A stretch of 63,969 nt of DNA. Origin: JBCCEJ01 sp039030335 (GTDB lineage: Bacteria > Pseudomonadota > Gammaproteobacteria > HK1). The notes below the pieces were generated by a model. The model saw only the letters and a program-made list of their open reading frames with translations, searched no databases and was not told where the DNA came from. Positions within the stretch are counted from its first letter, which is position 1. Each line of letters starts with the position of its first letter. Positions 62,279 through 63,969 of the stretch are shown here, in pieces. The stretch covers positions 1 to 63,969 of the forward strand of contig JBCCEJ010000028.1 in the NCBI GenBank assembly GCA_039030335.1, read 5' to 3'. A program made the position numbers and the translations under genes.

Positions 62279-63364
62279 TTATGCGGAGTCGCGGCAGATC
62301 TCCAGAGTGGCGCGCAGGAGTTCGGGCTCGAAGTCAGACGTGATGAAACTCTCGCCGATATCGTTCAGCAGGATCAGGCGCAGGTTGCCGGCCAGGACTT
62401 TCTTGTCGACCGCCATCAGCTCGAGGAAGCGGTCCGGAGACACGGTAGACGGTGCCCGACGGGGCAGTCCGGCCCGTTCGAACAGCGTATTGATGCGAGC
62501 GACTGCGTCTTGTCTCAGGCGCCCCATTCGCGCCGACATGTCGGCGGCCATACAGATGCCCGCCGATACGGCTTCGCCGTGCAGCCACTGGCCGTGGCCG
62601 AGGCCCGTTTCTATCGCGTGACCGAATGTGTGCCCGAGGTTCAGGAGCGCCCGTTCGCCGTGCTCGCGCTCGTCTACCGCCACGACGTCGGCTTTGTTCT
62701 GGCACGCGCGTCGGATCGCTTCGGCCAGCAGATCCAGGTCCAGACCGACCAGGTCCGGCAGGTGCGTCTCCATCCAGTCGAAAAAGTCCGGGTCGCGGAT
62801 CAGACCGTATTTGATGGTCTCGGCGATCCCGCTGCGCAAATCGCGCGGCGGCAGCGTGTGCAGCGTTTCGGTGTCGGCCAGAACGCAAACCGGCTGATGG
62901 AACGCGCCGATCATGTTCTTGCCCCGCGGATGGTTCACCGCCGTCTTGCCGCCCACCGAGGAGTCGACCTGCGCCAGCAGGGTCGTCGGTATCTGCACGT
63001 AACGCACACCGCGTTGCCACGTGGCCGCGGCAAAGCCGGCCATGTCACCTATGACACCACCGCCGAGCGCAATGATCGTGACGTCCCGACCGCACCGGTT
63101 GTCGATCAGCGCATCGTAGATCTGCGCCAGCGTGTCGAGCGTTTTGTAAGCTTCGCCATCGGGCACGACCGCCGTCGCAACCTTTTGCCCGGTGAGGGTC
63201 TGTTCCAACCGTTCGAGATAGAGCGTAGCGATCGTCTCATTCGTGACGATCAGCGCGCCCCCGCTCCCGATGTGGGGCATAAGCAGTTCGGGGTCTTTCA
63301 TGACCCCGGCGCCGATATGAATGGGATAGCTGAAGTCGCCCAGGCAAACTTCCAGGACGTTCAT
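62279..63364 (-). CDS. aroB: 3-dehydroquinate synthase
   Basis: 361 residues. GGGVIGDMAGFAAATWQRG and PTTLLAQVDSSVGGKTAVN hold the NAD and zinc/phosphate contacts; NLGHTFGHAIE is the His metal ligand region. It makes 3-dehydroquinate, the second step of the shikimate pathway. It starts inside the aroK stop codon (ATGA), so the two are translated together. Confidence 0.98.
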   Translation of the reverse strand: MNVLEVCLGDFSYPIHIGAGVMKDPELLMPHIGSGGALIVTNETIATLYLERLEQTLTGQKVATAVVPDGEAYKTLDTLAQIYDALIDNRCGRDVTIIALGGGVIGDMAGFAAATWQRGVRYVQIPTTLLAQVDSSVGGKTAVNHPRGKNMIGAFHQPVCVLADTETLHTLPPRDLRSGIAETIKYGLIRDPDFFDWMETHLPDLVGLDLDLLAEAIRRACQNKADVVAVDEREHGERALLNLGHTFGHAIETGLGHGQWLHGEAVSAGICMAADMSARMGRLRQDAVARINTLFERAGLPRRAPSTVSPDRFLELMAVDKKVLAGNLRLILLNDIGESFITSDFEPELLRATLEICRDSA

Positions 63365-63879
63365 AGCTCCTCGATGTGTCGGAGCAGATCCTTGACGACC
63401 AGGCGAGTGGAGCGTTCGTCGGTTTCCATAACGAAATCAGCTACTTGTCTGTAGAGCGGGTCGCGCTCTTCCAGCAGCTGCGTGAGTCGCTCCCGCGGGT
63501 CATGGCCTTCCAGCAATGGCCGTCCTCGGTCGCGCGAAGCCCGTTCTACCAGCAGATTGAGCGGCGCATACAGGTAGACCACGAAGCCGCGCGAGACCAG
63601 ATTCGAGCGGTTTTCGGGCGACAAAATGGCGCCGCCACCAGTCGCCAGTACGACGTCGCGGCGTTGGGTCAGATCGTCAATGGCCTGGCGTTCGCGCTTG
63701 CGAAAACCTTCCTCACCTTCCAGATCGAAGATGTAGCCGATATCGACGCCCGTGCGGGCTTCGATCTCGTTGTCGGAGTCCAGGAAGTCCTTGCGCAGGC
63801 TCTTGGCCAGCTGCTTGCCAATCGTGCTCTTACCGGCTCCCATGGAGCCAACCAAAAAGATGTTCTCGGGAATACGCAT
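63361..63879 (-). CDS. aroK: Shikimate kinase
   Basis: 172 residues. P-loop VGSMGAGKSTIGKQLAKSL, DSDNEIEARTGVDIGYIF for shikimate and Mg binding, FRKRE, and ATGGGAILSPENR. It phosphorylates shikimate. It is the most upstream gene of its operon in the window (aroK-aroB-dgt-damX). A possible -10 (TATGAT) is visible about 30 bases before the start. Confidence 0.98.
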   Translation of the reverse strand: MRIPENIFLVGSMGAGKSTIGKQLAKSLRKDFLDSDNEIEARTGVDIGYIFDLEGEEGFRKRERQAIDDLTQRRDVVLATGGGAILSPENRSNLVSRGFVVYLYAPLNLLVERASRDRGRPLLEGHDPRERLTQLLEERDPLYRQVADFVMETDERSTRLVVKDLLRHIEEL

Positions 63880-63969
63880 TGGAGTTGTGCTACCTTTCCT
63901 AAGCGCAAATCATAACGCACCGCGGGCGGGAGTCGGCTACACTTCCGTTCAAATGTGCTTACACAAGAC

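Noticed and set aside
62207..63454. 415-codon plus-strand frame opposite aroB
   Set aside because: Long only because of high GC; aroB on the other strand is complete and motif-rich.
1..63969. CRISPR arrays, tRNA/rRNA genes, insertion sequences, prophage genes
   Set aside because: None recognised by reading: no regularly spaced repeats, no transposase or integrase motifs, no cloverleaf found in the intergenic spaces. A covariance-model scan would be decisive for RNAs.

Overview
The window looks like part of a high-GC gammaproteobacterial chromosome that includes its replication origin. The evidence is the gene order rpmH-rnpA-yidC-mnmE (minus strand) back to back with dnaA-dnaN-recF-gyrB (plus strand), the block rpoH / ftsX-ftsE-ftsY / rsmD / coaD / yfhL-type ferredoxin, the block aroK-aroB-dgt-damX-hemE, and a glnE-msbA-LPS glycosyltransferase cluster. 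An aerobic, Gram-negative lifestyle is indicated by the aa3/caa3-type cytochrome c oxidase with its full assembly set, MsbA, LPS core glycosyltransferases and a PEP-CTERM surface protein. I cannot name the species. No rRNA, tRNA, CRISPR array, transposase or phage gene was seen.

Layout. 0-6 kb: a PEP-CTERM-like surface protein cut by the window edge, an FkbM methyltransferase, an MFS transporter and an unusual CoA transferase. 5.8-20 kb: glnE, then a lipopolysaccharide region (msbA, an ELM1-like protein, three further glycosyltransferases, a methyltransferase, and a GT9 heptosyltransferase overlapping mnmE), interrupted by a divergent TauD-type dioxygenase / LysR pair. 18.7-29.1 kb: the origin region. 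The two intergenic spaces flanking dnaA carry DnaA boxes, and the dnaA-dnaN space ends in an AT-rich tract. 29-39.3 kb: a comF-like gene, a 646-base stretch without a recognisable gene, then DUF2244, coxB, ctaD, a 38-residue overlapping small ORF, ctaG, coxC, a DUF2909 protein, SURF1, a Sco-like protein, ctaA and ctaB, closed by a bidirectional terminator facing rpoH.

39.3-44.6 kb: rpoH, ftsXEY, rsmD, coaD and ferredoxin. 44.6-52.9 kb: an accessory block lying between the ferredoxin gene and mutM, which are close neighbours in many gammaproteobacteria. It holds a MetV/MetF-like pair, a sulfatase coupled to a membrane-anchored TIR protein, a peptidoglycan-binding-domain protein, an Ada-type zinc-domain miniprotein, an ankyrin protein, a DUF1127-like small protein and a GcvA-type LysR regulator. 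53-64 kb: mutM with a divergent secreted zinc peptidase, an old-yellow-enzyme-type reductase that has lost most of its Fe-S cysteines, a DUF368 undecaprenyl-phosphate transporter, hemE, damX, dgt, aroB and aroK.

Translational coupling through 4-base ATGA/GTGA overlaps is common (small cox ORF-ctaG, ctaA-ctaB, ftsE-ftsX, rnpA-yidC, mnmE-GT9, aroK-aroB, MetV-MetF). Several genes appear to start with TTG, including gyrB, ctaA and hemE. The most promising unusual units are the TIR/sulfatase operon, the two-gene MetV-MetF module, the cluster-less reductase and the small cox-operon ORF.
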